From: Bacteroidales bacterium
Lineage (GTDB): Bacteria; Bacteroidota; Bacteroidia; Bacteroidales; UBA932
Assembly: GCA_017544005.1 (NCBI GenBank)
Contig: JAFYEZ010000016.1
Location: 1 to 47,922, forward strand
Direction: 5' to 3'
DNA: 47,922 nt
Part shown: in pieces, positions 1 to 7,850 of the stretch
Position numbering within the stretch: the first letter of the stretch is position 1
Layout of the letters: every line of letters begins with the position of its first letter
Notes under the pieces: generated by a model
The model's database searches: none
What the model was told of the DNA's origin: nothing
The model's input: the letters and a program-made list of their open reading frames with translations, nothing else
Made by a program: the position numbers and the translations under genes

Positions 1-1
1 G

Positions 2-1438
2 TATAGCCGCATCATCGAACAGGACAGCGCACTGGAGCGCCGCTTCCAGACGATTCTGGTGGAGCCCACCGACTTTGACCATACGCTTGCCATCCTGGAG
101 GGCATCCGCCCCCGCTACGAAGCCTACCACCACGTCACCTATACCCCGGAGGCCCTCAAGGCCTGCATCACCCTCTCCAGCCGCTATGTGACGGAGCGAT
201 GCCTGCCCGACAAGGCCATCGACGCGATGGACGAAGCGGGTGCGGCCGCCCGCCTGAGCGCCGCACCGGTGCGCGATGATTCGCAGGCCGACCGGCTCCA
301 GACCCTCCGCCAGGCCAAGCGGGAGGCCGCCCTGCGGGGCGATTTCTCTGCCGCGGCCGGACTGCGCGAGGCGGAGCGGCAGTCCGCTGCGGCCGACCGG
401 AAAGCCGAATCTGCCGACGAGGCGCCCGTCACCGTGACGGAAAACGACATTGCCCGCGCGATCTCCGTGATGACCCGCATCCCGGTATACAAAATCGCGG
501 AAGACGAGGGACACCGGCTGCTCGAGATGGAGGCCGCCCTGCGCAAGGTAATCGTCGGACAGGACGAGGCGGTCAGCAAGGTGGTGAAGGCCATCCGCCG
601 CAACCGCGCCGGGCTCAAGAATCCCGACAAGCCGGTGGGAACCTTCCTCTTCCTGGGCCCGACCGGCGTCGGTAAAACACAATTGGCCAAGAAGATCGCA
701 GAGTGTCTCTTCGGTTCGGAAGAGGACCTGATCCGGATCGATATGAGCGAATATATGGAGAAGTTCTCCGTCTCGCGCCTGATTGGCGCGCCTCCGGGCT
801 ATGTGGGCTATCAGGAGGGCGGCCAGCTCACCGAACGCGTGCGTCGCAAACCCTATTCGGTGGTCCTGCTCGACGAGGTGGAGAAGGCCCATCCGGACCT
901 CTTCAACCTGCTGCTGCAGGTGCTGGACGAGGGTCGGCTCACCGACAGCCGCGGCCGCCGCACCGATTTCCGCAACACCGTGCTGATTCTCACCTCCAAC
1001 GTGGGCAGCCGGGAGGTCAAGGATTTCGGGACGGGCATCGGCTTCCAGACGGCGGCGGACGACCCCAAGGCCGCCCAGCGGCGCCTGATCGACAAGGCCC
1101 TGGGGAACCTCTTCTCCCCGGAATTCCTCAACCGGCTCGACGAACAGATCTATTTCGGCCCGCTGAGCCGCAAGGACATGCTGAAGATTATCGACATCGA
1201 GCTTGAAGGGCTCAAACGGCGGATGGCCGCCGCCGGCTACGCGCTGGAGATCGAGCCGGCCGCCAAGAAGTTTATCGCGGAAGTCGGTTACGATCCAAAG
1301 TTCGGCGCCCGCCCGCTCAAACGCGCCATCCAGCGCTATGTGGAAGACCTAGTTTCCGAAGCCATTATCAGCAAAAACCTGCACGCAGGCACCCTGACCG
1401 TCACTTTGGAGGGCGAGTCGACCGCCGTCCGTATCTAA
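2..1438 (+). CDS. clpC: ClpC-type AAA+ unfoldase, C-terminal part (5' end outside window)
   Basis: ATP-driven unfoldase that feeds substrates to the ClpP protease in the cytoplasm. The reading frame is open from base 2, and the first residues (YSRIIEQDSALERRF) are the conserved end of the first AAA+ domain, so the gene begins before the window; a GTG at 59 is internal. Next come a short middle segment with a UVR-like stretch (about 281-390) and the second AAA+ domain: Walker A GPTGVGKT (656-679), Walker B VVLLDEVEKAH, and GAPPGYVGYQEGGQLTE. An IGF tripeptide at 1037-1045 sits where ClpA, ClpC and ClpX carry the ClpP-docking loop. ClpB lacks this loop and has a much longer coiled-coil middle domain, so I call ClpC rather than ClpB. 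Confidence 0.93.
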   Translation, partial: YSRIIEQDSALERRFQTILVEPTDFDHTLAILEGIRPRYEAYHHVTYTPEALKACITLSSRYVTERCLPDKAIDAMDEAGAAARLSAAPVRDDSQADRLQTLRQAKREAALRGDFSAAAGLREAERQSAAADRKAESADEAPVTVTENDIARAISVMTRIPVYKIAEDEGHRLLEMEAALRKVIVGQDEAVSKVVKAIRRNRAGLKNPDKPVGTFLFLGPTGVGKTQLAKKIAECLFGSEEDLIRIDMSEYMEKFSVSRLIGAPPGYVGYQEGGQLTERVRRKPYSVVLLDEVEKAHPDLFNLLLQVLDEGRLTDSRGRRTDFRNTVLILTSNVGSREVKDFGTGIGFQTAADDPKAAQRRLIDKALGNLFSPEFLNRLDEQIYFGPLSRKDMLKIIDIELEGLKRRMAAAGYALEIEPAAKKFIAEVGYDPKFGARPLKRAIQRYVEDLVSEAIISKNLHAGTLTVTLEGESTAVRI

Positions 1439-1446
1439 AAAAAGTG

Positions 1447-1454
1447 TATCTTTG
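1447..1454 (+). promoter_or_regulatory. Bacteroidota -7 box for the thioesterase gene
   Basis: TATCTTTG matches the TAnnTTTG -7 consensus. It begins 8 nt after the clpC stop and lies 22 nt before the thioesterase ATG. No good TTTG -33 element is seen at the usual distance. Confidence 0.6.
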
Positions 1455-1476
1455 CCTCCGTTAGCAAGCTTGATGT

Positions 1477-2229
1477 ATGAACGGAGAACTCCTCTGCAAA
1501 AATCGATATAGGGTGGTCAAGTCCCTGGATTGCAGCGAAGTGGATGCTGCCCAGCGGATGCGCCCCGCCGCTTTTATGGAAATCGCGCAGGAAACCGCCT
1601 ACCTGGCGGCCAACGCCATGGGATTCGGCTACAACGACCTGATCGGCGCCCGGCAGGCCTGGGTGCTTTCCCGAATGACCTACAAGATTCTCGAAGCTCC
1701 CAAGTGGCGCGATGTCGTGACGTCGACCACCTGGTACAAAGGTGAAGCGGGCCCCTTCACGCTGCGTGACTTCTCCCTGTGCGACGCCTCCGGCCGCCCC
1801 CGGGTGCTCGCCACCAGTTCCTGGGTCATTCTCGACGTGGATACCCGCGCCCTGGTCCGCTACCGCGACCTGGCCGTCCCGGTTGACCGCGAACGGGTCT
1901 GTCCGGACCACGCCATCGAAGAACTGGCCGAGCGGGTAATCATGCCCCGCGACTGCGAACCGGAACTGGTCGGAGAACACACCGTCAGTTACTCCGACAC
2001 CGATTTCCTGGGCCACACCAACAACGTCCGTTACGTGGTCTGGGCGATGGACCACCTGGACTATCAGGAATTGCTCCGGCGACCCGTCCGGGAGGTATCC
2101 GTCAACTACAGTCACGAGGTCCGCGCCGGCGAGCGGGTCCAGCTCTGGCGTCACCGCAAAGAAGACACCGTCTGGTTCGACCTCAAAGTGGCCGGCACCC
2201 AGGCGGTGTCCATCTGTATGAAATTCTAA
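1477..2229 (+). CDS. Acyl-ACP thioesterase (FatA/FatB-like, double hotdog)
   Basis: Predicted to hydrolyse acyl-ACP and release free fatty acids, ending chain elongation in the cytoplasm. The 250-aa length and two hotdog halves fit the PF01643 family. The second half holds the active-site-like signature D-T-D-F-L-G-H-T-N-N (residues 174-183) and a later S-H-E-V segment that could supply the Glu. In plant enzymes the residue two before the His is Asn; here it is Leu178, a possible departure from the usual catalytic set. The ATG is chosen because it follows a -7 box by 22 nt. The gene is convergent with pntB, with only 3 nt between the stops. It follows clpC but has its own promoter. Confidence 0.88.
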   Translation: MNGELLCKNRYRVVKSLDCSEVDAAQRMRPAAFMEIAQETAYLAANAMGFGYNDLIGARQAWVLSRMTYKILEAPKWRDVVTSTTWYKGEAGPFTLRDFSLCDASGRPRVLATSSWVILDVDTRALVRYRDLAVPVDRERVCPDHAIEELAERVIMPRDCEPELVGEHTVSYSDTDFLGHTNNVRYVVWAMDHLDYQELLRRPVREVSVNYSHEVRAGERVQLWRHRKEDTVWFDLKVAGTQAVSICMKF

Positions 2230-2232
2230 GCT

Positions 2233-3768
2233 TTAGGCAATTCCTGCAATCAGGCGCATCAGGGTTTCCTTGGCGTCGCCCAGCTCCAGATAAACGCCCT
2301 TTTCACGGGTGTAGAGCGGGTTTTCGACACCGGCATAACCCGGCTTGAGGTCGTAGTTGCAGACGATAACCTCGGGCGCCTCGTCCACATTGAGGACCGG
2401 CATGCCGTAGATCGGGGTGCCTTCCGCATTGCGGGCAGCGGGGTTCAGCACGTCGTTGGCACCGATGACCACGACGGCATCCACCTTCTTGAAGTCATCG
2501 TTGATGGCCTCCATCTCATAGAGTTTCTCATAATCGACGTCGGCCTCGGCCAGCAGCACGTTCATGTGGCCGGGCATACGGCCAGCCACCGGATGGATGG
2601 CGTAGCGGACGCGGGCGCCACGGCTCTCGAGCTTGTCCGCCAGCTGACGTACCTGGTGCTGCGCCTGAGCCAGTGCCATTCCGTAACCGGGAACGATGAT
2701 GACATCTTTGGCAGCGGAGAGGACGCTGGCAGCGGTCGGTTTTGCATCGGCAGCGGGCTGTGCTGCGGCTGCACCGGCTATCTGGCCGTCCAGGGTTTTG
2801 ACGCGGGCCTCCAGGTCGGCGACCATCGCCTCCAGTTCCTTGATTTTCTTTTCAAGATCCATAACTCGTTTGACTAATTCTTCGTTTTCTTTGACAGGGA
2901 TTTGCGGTTGTTTCGGAGCGGGTTTACCCTTTCCGCCCACGAGGATGCTCATCAATTTGCGGTTCATGGCCCGACACATGATCTGGGTCAGCAGGAGGCC
3001 GGAGGCACCGACAATGCCGCCGACCGCCACCAGGAACACGTCGCTGATGGCCATACCGGCAATCGAGCCTGCCACACCGGAAAGCGAATTGAGCAGTGAA
3101 ATGGTAATCGGCATGTCGGCGCCGCCCACGCGGACGGAGAACCAGAGGCCGAAGAGGGAGGCTGCGACCAGCGTCCCCACGAGACACACCGTCATGGCGC
3201 CACCGCGAACGAAAAGGCCAGCGATGACAAAGCCGAGGGTGAGTACCAGGAAGAAAAGCGTGCAGAGGGAATGACCCTTCCAGATGAGGGGCTTCTGCGG
3301 CAGGATGCGGTGCAGTTTACCGGCAGCTACGAGGCTGCCCACCAGCGTCACCATACCGACCGCTACGGCCAGCAGCGCGGTGAAACGCACGAAAGGCGCG
3401 TATCCGTTCGCCGCGATGGCCAGCTGCTGCTCTGCGGAAAAACCGATCCCCAGCGCGGAGAGGATGCCCACCAGCGCCGAGGCACCACCGCCCAGTCCAT
3501 TGAAGAGGGCCACGGTCTGCGGCATCTGGATCATCTGCACCCGCGTAGCCATCAGGCTGCCCACCAGAGCGCCGATCAGAATGGCGACATAGATCGTCCA
3601 GACCGATACGACCCCCGTAAAGAGCAGCGTGGCCACCACGCCGGCGAGCATGGCGAAGGCCGAGAGGAGGTTTCCCGCCACGGCCGTCTTCACCTTGCTC
3701 ATCATCGAAATGCCGGCCAGCACCAGAAGCGCCAGGATGGCACTGATAACAATTTGAATGACTGACAT
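2233..3768 (-). CDS. pntB: NAD(P) transhydrogenase subunit beta
   Basis: Membrane subunit (dII) plus NADP(H)-binding domain (dIII) of the proton-translocating transhydrogenase, which uses the proton-motive force to make NADPH from NADH. Residues 1 to about 285 form a series of membrane helices. About 355-511 is dIII, with the GYGMALAQAQ nucleotide-binding segment, the H-P-V-A-G-R-M-P-G-H-M-N loop and V-I-G-A-N-D-V-x-N-P. Between them, residues about 290-330 are a charged heptad-like coiled coil (ELVKRVMDLEKKIKELEAMV) followed by an Ala/Pro linker. This makes the protein 511 aa, against roughly 460 for the E. coli subunit. It is the last gene of pntAA-pntAB-pntB, 5 nt after pntAB. Confidence 0.95.
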   Translation of the reverse strand: MSVIQIVISAILALLVLAGISMMSKVKTAVAGNLLSAFAMLAGVVATLLFTGVVSVWTIYVAILIGALVGSLMATRVQMIQMPQTVALFNGLGGGASALVGILSALGIGFSAEQQLAIAANGYAPFVRFTALLAVAVGMVTLVGSLVAAGKLHRILPQKPLIWKGHSLCTLFFLVLTLGFVIAGLFVRGGAMTVCLVGTLVAASLFGLWFSVRVGGADMPITISLLNSLSGVAGSIAGMAISDVFLVAVGGIVGASGLLLTQIMCRAMNRKLMSILVGGKGKPAPKQPQIPVKENEELVKRVMDLEKKIKELEAMVADLEARVKTLDGQIAGAAAAQPAADAKPTAASVLSAAKDVIIVPGYGMALAQAQHQVRQLADKLESRGARVRYAIHPVAGRMPGHMNVLLAEADVDYEKLYEMEAINDDFKKVDAVVVIGANDVLNPAARNAEGTPIYGMPVLNVDEAPEVIVCNYDLKPGYAGVENPLYTREKGVYLELGDAKETLMRLIAGIA

Positions 3769-3773
3769 TTCGA

Positions 3774-4070
3774 TTACTTTTTCTTCTTGTTGAACATCAT
3801 CAGCATCCGGTGCGTCACACCGAAGCCGCCGAACACGTTGACGGCCGCCAGCGCGATGGCCAGGCCGCCGACAATCTGCGCCAGAGGACCGCTACCGGCA
3901 AGAAAAGCCAGGCCGGTCGCGCCGATGGCACCCACGATCGTCACCCCCGAGAGGGCGTTCATGCCCGACATCAGGGGCGTATGCAACAGGCTCGGCACAT
4001 TTCGGATGATGAAATAGCCGAGCACAGTGCAAACGACAAATACGGAGATCAGAATCAGCGGATGGATCAT
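3774..4070 (-). CDS. pntAB: NAD(P) transhydrogenase subunit alpha part 2 (membrane)
   Basis: Small membrane protein of 98 aa with three hydrophobic segments (about 3-22, 33-57 and 60-82) and a basic KKKK tail. It corresponds to the C-terminal helices of the E. coli alpha subunit, which in the split, Rhodospirillum-type enzyme are a separate polypeptide. Its start overlaps the pntAA stop by 4 nt (ATGA), consistent with translational coupling. pntB follows directly. Confidence 0.93.
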   Translation of the reverse strand: MIHPLILISVFVVCTVLGYFIIRNVPSLLHTPLMSGMNALSGVTIVGAIGATGLAFLAGSGPLAQIVGGLAIALAAVNVFGGFGVTHRMLMMFNKKKK

Positions 4071-5224
4071 AGGCCCATAGCCTCGCGTGCACCCTGGTGG
4101 ACGAGCTGTCCGTCGATGCAGACGAGGGATTTCTGAATGATCTCATCGTTCCGGTCAAGCACGATCTTGCCGTCCTTCACCAGGTAGTTCATGAGGTTGT
4201 AGAGGTTGTTCGAGAACATCCAGGTAGAGCTGGTCGGCAACAGGCCGGGGATGTTCTTCACACCCATCAGCGTGACGCCGTATTTCTTCTCGATACCGCC
4301 CTTCGGGGTCAGTTCGCAGTTACCGCCCTGGTCGATCGAGATGTCGACGATGACCGAGCCCTTCTTCATGCCCTTGACCGTATCTTCAGTGATGATGATC
4401 GGGGCGATCTTGCCCGGGATCAGGGCAGAGCAGAAGACGATATCCATCTCCTGGATAGTCTCCTTGAGGGCGTTCTGCTCGTTGACGAGCACCGTGTCGG
4501 GAAGACGGTTTGCATAGCCGCCTTCTGCGATAGCCAGGTCGGCGGGAACGGTGGTGTCGATCACCTTGGCACCCAGCGAAGCGGCGTTCTCAGCAGCCAT
4601 CGGGCGGATATCAGCCGCGTAGGTAATGGCGCCGAGGCGCTTGGCGGTAGCCAGGGCCTGCAGACCTGCAACACCGACGCCGATGACCATCACCTTGGCC
4701 GGTTTGATCTGGCCGACAGCGGTGAACATCTGGGGAACGAAGGTGGTCATCAGGTTGGCAGCCATCAGGATGCCCTTGTAACCTGCGCACGTACTCATCG
4801 AGGTGAGCGCGTCCATATTCTGTGCACGGGAGATACGCGGAATGCCGTCGAGGGTGATGGCGGTCACGCCCTTGGCGGAGAGGGCCTTCACCATCTCGTG
4901 GTTCACCGGAGAAGCCGGGTGGATGAAGGTGATGAGCACCTGTCCTTTGTGCATCATGTCCACTTCATGTTTCTTCTTGGCCTCGTTCATCAGCGGCTCT
5001 TTCACCTTGAGGATCATCTCGGCGCGGTCGTAAATCTCCTGCGGATCGTCGATCAGCTTGGCACCTGCCTGGATGTATTCTTCGTCGGTATAGAGGGCGC
5101 CGTCACCGGCGTGGCGCTCTACGAGCACCTCGAAACCTTCCTGAACGAATTTGCCCACAGTTTCGGGCGTTGCGGCAACACGAGCTTCGTCGTGCATGAT
5201 TTCCTTGGGAATACCAATAATCAT
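4067..5224 (-). CDS. pntAA: NAD(P) transhydrogenase subunit alpha part 1 (NAD-binding)
   Basis: Peripheral NAD(H)-binding domain (dI), 385 aa, on the cytoplasmic face of the complex. It resembles alanine dehydrogenase. Visible motifs: N-terminal IGIPKEI; the RQD loop as R130, Q135, D138 in PRISRAQNMD; and the Rossmann segment V-I-G-V-G-V-A-G-L-Q-A at about 180-190. There is no membrane segment, so the subunit is split as in Rhodospirillum rubrum rather than fused as in E. coli. It is the first gene of the pnt operon. The 5' region shares a spacer of about 180 nt with the divergent ssrA. Confidence 0.95.
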   Translation of the reverse strand: MIIGIPKEIMHDEARVAATPETVGKFVQEGFEVLVERHAGDGALYTDEEYIQAGAKLIDDPQEIYDRAEMILKVKEPLMNEAKKKHEVDMMHKGQVLITFIHPASPVNHEMVKALSAKGVTAITLDGIPRISRAQNMDALTSMSTCAGYKGILMAANLMTTFVPQMFTAVGQIKPAKVMVIGVGVAGLQALATAKRLGAITYAADIRPMAAENAASLGAKVIDTTVPADLAIAEGGYANRLPDTVLVNEQNALKETIQEMDIVFCSALIPGKIAPIIITEDTVKGMKKGSVIVDISIDQGGNCELTPKGGIEKKYGVTLMGVKNIPGLLPTSSTWMFSNNLYNLMNYLVKDGKIVLDRNDEIIQKSLVCIDGQLVHQGAREAMGL

Positions 5225-5271
5225 AGTCTTATAGTGTTAAAGTGTTAAAATCCGATATTCAAAATATCGTG

Positions 5272-5279
5272 TAAATGTA
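5272..5279 (-). promoter_or_regulatory. Possible -7 box for the pnt operon
   Basis: On the minus strand this reads TACATTTA, one base from TAnnTTTG, 48 nt before the pntAA start. A direct repeat AGTGTTAAAGTGTTAAAA (5233-5250) lies between it and the gene. The call is weak, but nothing better is seen in the spacer. Confidence 0.3.
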
Positions 5280-5371
5280 CACATATTATCATTACGCGCT
5301 TTCGAATCGCAGCCATTTTTTCTTACTTGATTTCAACACGTAACGCACAGCGGCCGTTGCAAAAAGTTTAC

Positions 5372-5379
5372 TATCTTTG
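5372..5379 (+). promoter_or_regulatory. -7 box for ssrA
   Basis: TATCTTTG is a perfect TAnnTTTG box 26 nt before the mature 5' end of tmRNA. Transcription would start near 5387, leaving a short leader for 5' processing. Confidence 0.65.
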
Positions 5380-5404
5380 CGCCGTCGTTCGACAGACAAG
5401 CATT

Positions 5405-5797
5405 GGGGATGTTCTGGTTTTGACGGTAAATGATGTCGGACGGTAAGCATGCCGAGCGTCGTGGCCCCGCTCGTGAATCTCAGACCTCAAGCCATAACTG
5501 GCAACTACAACTATGCACTCGCTGCCTAATCTGCCAAGCGGATTAGCTTAATCGAGCGGCCCAGGGCCGCCTCGACGAGTATCCCGCCGGCGTTCCTGGC
5601 CTTCCCTCGCCGGCCTATGGGGTATCATCCAGGAAGGATGCGGGCGCCGACGCTTCTACAGCGCCTCAAGTTTCAGAAGCTAAGGGATCGATGGCCCGCC
5701 CTCCGGCAGCCGCTCCCCGACAACCAAAGGTGGGATAAGCATGTAGAAAGCCGTAAGGCACTTTATTCGGACGGCGGTTCGACTCCGCCCATCTCCA
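5405..5797 (+). ncRNA. ssrA: Transfer-messenger RNA (tmRNA)
   Basis: Rescues stalled ribosomes and tags the nascent peptide for proteolysis. The 5' end GGGGATG pairs with CATCTCC at 5790-5796 (one G-U) as the acceptor stem. TTCTGGTTTTGACGG near the start and GGACGGCGGTTCGACTCCGCC near the end (given here with its T-loop TTCGACT) are the classic tmRNA ends. The tag frame runs from GGC at 5500 to the stop TAA at 5527 and encodes GNYNYALAA after the charged alanine; Bacteroidales tags end the same way (YALAA). The 3' CCA is not encoded, because A5797 is followed by CAAAAA. It is a one-piece tmRNA of about 393 nt. Confidence 0.96.
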
Positions 5798-5798
5798 C

Positions 5799-5830
5799 AA
5801 AAAATAGCTCGCAACCGCGAGCTATTTTTT
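5799..5830 (+). terminator. Intrinsic terminator of ssrA
   Basis: AAAAAATAGCTCGC, loop AACC, GCGAGCTATTTTTT: a 14-bp perfect stem ending in a T6 run right after the tmRNA 3' end. The A-rich left arm makes it work in both directions. Confidence 0.92.
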
Positions 5831-5863
5831 GTGGAGAGCGGCCGCAAGCGACCTTTTTTTTTA

Positions 5864-5935
5864 CTGGGGCAAGCCCCAGACCCCCCGCTCCCGCTTCGGG
5901 GCAAGCCCTCGCTCCGCTAGGCCGCTGACGCGGCC
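5864..5935. repeat. Cluster of GC-rich hairpins in the ssrA-PQQ spacer
   Basis: Three short inverted repeats in a row: CTGGGGCAAGCCCCAG (5864-5879), GGGGCAAGCCC (5898-5908, a partial copy of the first) and GGCCGCTGACGCGGCC (5920-5935). A T9 run (5854-5862) precedes the first. No gene is visible in 5831-5965. The repeated GGGGCAAGCCC core suggests a dispersed intergenic element. It could also act as the 3' end structure of the minus-strand PQQ transcript, though it lacks a T-run in that direction. Confidence 0.5.
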
Positions 5936-5965
5936 CATTATACGCGTACTTCGACTTACTTTCAA

Positions 5966-7153
5966 CTACTTGTACTTCAACATGGTGACGATGCCGTCCT
6001 TGGTGCAGACCAGCAGGTGATGCAGGCGGACGGGTACCACGGAGTTCACCAGGGCGGTAGAGACTTTATGCCGCCAGAGGAGCTCTCCACTCCCCGCCCC
6101 CAGCGCGACAATCATGCCCTTGTCGGAGGGAACGACCACCAGCGTATCGGCCACCGCAGAGGGGGTCGGCGAGATGTCATAGCCCAGCGTGGTCTCCCGA
6201 TTCCAAAGCTCCTGAGCCTCAGCGCCTGTGGCTATCGCACGCAGGGTTCCGAACATATCCTTGACAAAGATCCGGGAGGAATCGCGCGAGAGGGCGATCG
6301 ACTCACGGCCGCCGGGGGCGGTCCAGAGTTCCTTTCCGGTCGCGGCATCCAGGCAGACACTCTTTCGGTGGGGCGTTACGAGATAGAGGCGGCCCGCCGT
6401 CTTGACGGGATGGACCGCCGCGGGAGAAAAGAGCCGGGTACCTTCACTCTTCCAGGTCCACTGCAGTTCTCCGGTAGCGGGATCCAGGCTGTAGAGGGTA
6501 TTCGCCCAGTCGCCGAAAACCACCTGGGCATCATCTACATAAGGTCGGCACTCGACGAAGCCTTCCACAAAACCGTATTTCCAAATAAGCCCGCCGCTGG
6601 AGAGATCCAGGGCGCGGAAAGCGCCGTCGGAAGCGCCACAATAGACCCGCCCGTTCCGGATGACCGGCGAGGCCACCACCGCCTTGCCGCAGGCATAGCG
6701 CCAGATCAGCGAGCCGTCGCGGATGCGGAGGCAGTAAATGAATCCGTCGGTGGAGCCCACCACGAGGCGGTCGTACCCCAGGGCCGGGGTGGAAAAAATC
6801 TTGCCTCCGGTGGCATAGGTCCAGAGTTCCTTGCCACTAAAGGCGTTGAGCATATGCACGACACCCTGCTCGTCCGCCACGGCAACCTTGTCGCCCCGGA
6901 TGGCGGCACCGCTGCCCACATCGCAATGCAGATTCCGTTCCCATTTGACGCGCACCTGGGGAAAACTGTCATTGACGGCATACCGGGTCCAAGGGTAATC
7001 CTCCGGCAGATAGTGGCGCTCATCCGCGTCCGGATCGGGCCTCCAACGGGGTGCATCCGTCAAGGCGGTGGCATACCATGCCTGCGGCGGGAAAAGGGCG
7101 CGCGAGCGTCCGAAGGTCTTGGTCGCACATTCGTAGATGCAGGCTGTCGGCAT
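5966..7153 (-). CDS. PQQ-like beta-propeller repeat domain (probable 3' part of a frameshifted gene)
   Basis: Made of repeated propeller blades of the form GKELWTYATGG, DGSLIWRYACGK, TGELQWTWKSEG and SGELLWRHKVS, as in PQQ-like/BamB-like beta-propellers that bind ligands or partners in the periplasm. The open frame begins at an ATG (7153) inside the upstream metallophosphoesterase gene in another frame, overlapping it by 134 nt. It has no signal peptide of its own. Residues from about KTFGRS onward continue the upstream protein smoothly. If one extra base near 7098-7108 is removed, 5966-7850 becomes one 627-aa secreted protein, an architecture (phosphoesterase then propeller) I recall in other Bacteroidota. 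I therefore read it as half of one broken or mis-sequenced gene. Confidence 0.75.
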   Translation of the reverse strand: MPTACIYECATKTFGRSRALFPPQAWYATALTDAPRWRPDPDADERHYLPEDYPWTRYAVNDSFPQVRVKWERNLHCDVGSGAAIRGDKVAVADEQGVVHMLNAFSGKELWTYATGGKIFSTPALGYDRLVVGSTDGFIYCLRIRDGSLIWRYACGKAVVASPVIRNGRVYCGASDGAFRALDLSSGGLIWKYGFVEGFVECRPYVDDAQVVFGDWANTLYSLDPATGELQWTWKSEGTRLFSPAAVHPVKTAGRLYLVTPHRKSVCLDAATGKELWTAPGGRESIALSRDSSRIFVKDMFGTLRAIATGAEAQELWNRETTLGYDISPTPSAVADTLVVVPSDKGMIVALGAGSGELLWRHKVSTALVNSVVPVRLHHLLVCTKDGIVTMLKYK

Positions 7154-7850
7154 CCACCTCCACGATATTGTAGCACACCGTCCCCTTTTTCTCCAGCGCG
7201 GCGGAGAGGACGCAGGGAATCCCGGAGCAGGTCATCTCCTTGCGTTTGTGGAGATGTCCCCCCATGAGCAGCTGGATGTTGCAGCGTTTGAGAATATTGA
7301 GGGCCTTGAAATAGTTGAGGATGTTCTGATCCTGCGGATAATGGTTCACGAAGATCACCCGCTGCCGGGCCGGGAGGGTTCGCACGGTGGAATCGAGCCA
7401 ATGCAGGCTCTCCGCGGGAATCTGTCCCGGCGCCATCCGCATCACGGGGCCGCTGCTGCAGCCCAGAAACCGGATGCCGCCCGCTTCAAAATCGAAATGC
7501 TCGTAGCCGAAGGTCTTGAAGAAGGTATTGCCGCCGCTCTCGGACCACTTGGTATCGTGGTTGCCCGCCACCACATAATAGGGGCAGTGCAGGCTGTCCA
7601 GCAGGGATTTGGCCAGCTGGACCTCGGCATCCGAACCGAAGTTGGTCACATCGCCCGAGACGATTACAAAGGCGAGCGTGGGGTCGGCATTGATGCGTGC
7701 AATGCAGGAGAGCAGGTCGTCCCGCTGCCGGGCGTTCTCGGAAATATGGGTATCGGAGAGCCAGGCAAAACGCACCCCCTGCGCCCCGACTCGGGGCAGC
7801 GGAAGCAGGCAAAGTGCCAGACAGAGTATCAGGCAGCGGCGGTTACGCAT
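7020..7850 (-). CDS. Secreted calcineurin-like metallophosphoesterase (5' part of a frameshifted gene)
   Basis: Predicted dinuclear-metal phosphoesterase in the periplasm or on the surface. It starts at ATG 7850 with a signal peptide (MRNRRCLILCLALCLLPLPRVGAQ region, cleaved after about residue 23). Longer upstream starts would run far into the sirtuin gene. Metal-ligand motifs in order: SDTH, GDVTNFGSD, GNHD, VNHYP and GGHLH, a complete set. The last 27 or so residues of the open frame (after about LRMCDQ) look unlike protein, while the other frame there reads into the propeller domain. The reading frame most likely breaks at the C3T4C3 run near 7098-7108. The start overlaps the sirtuin stop by 8 nt, so the genes are coupled. 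Confidence 0.85.
   Translation of the reverse strand: MRNRRCLILCLALCLLPLPRVGAQGVRFAWLSDTHISENARQRDDLLSCIARINADPTLAFVIVSGDVTNFGSDAEVQLAKSLLDSLHCPYYVVAGNHDTKWSESGGNTFFKTFGYEHFDFEAGGIRFLGCSSGPVMRMAPGQIPAESLHWLDSTVRTLPARQRVIFVNHYPQDQNILNYFKALNILKRCNIQLLMGGHLHKRKEMTCSGIPCVLSAALEKKGTVCYNIVEVDADSLHLRMCDQDLRTLARPFPAAGMVCHRLDGCTPLEARSGRG

Noticed and set aside
4097-5248. 383-codon plus-strand open frame opposite pntAA
   Set aside because: Antisense of an intact transhydrogenase gene, with no recognisable protein features.
5831-5965. Short open frames in the ssrA-propeller spacer
   Set aside because: They have no start-site support and consist of hairpin sequence.
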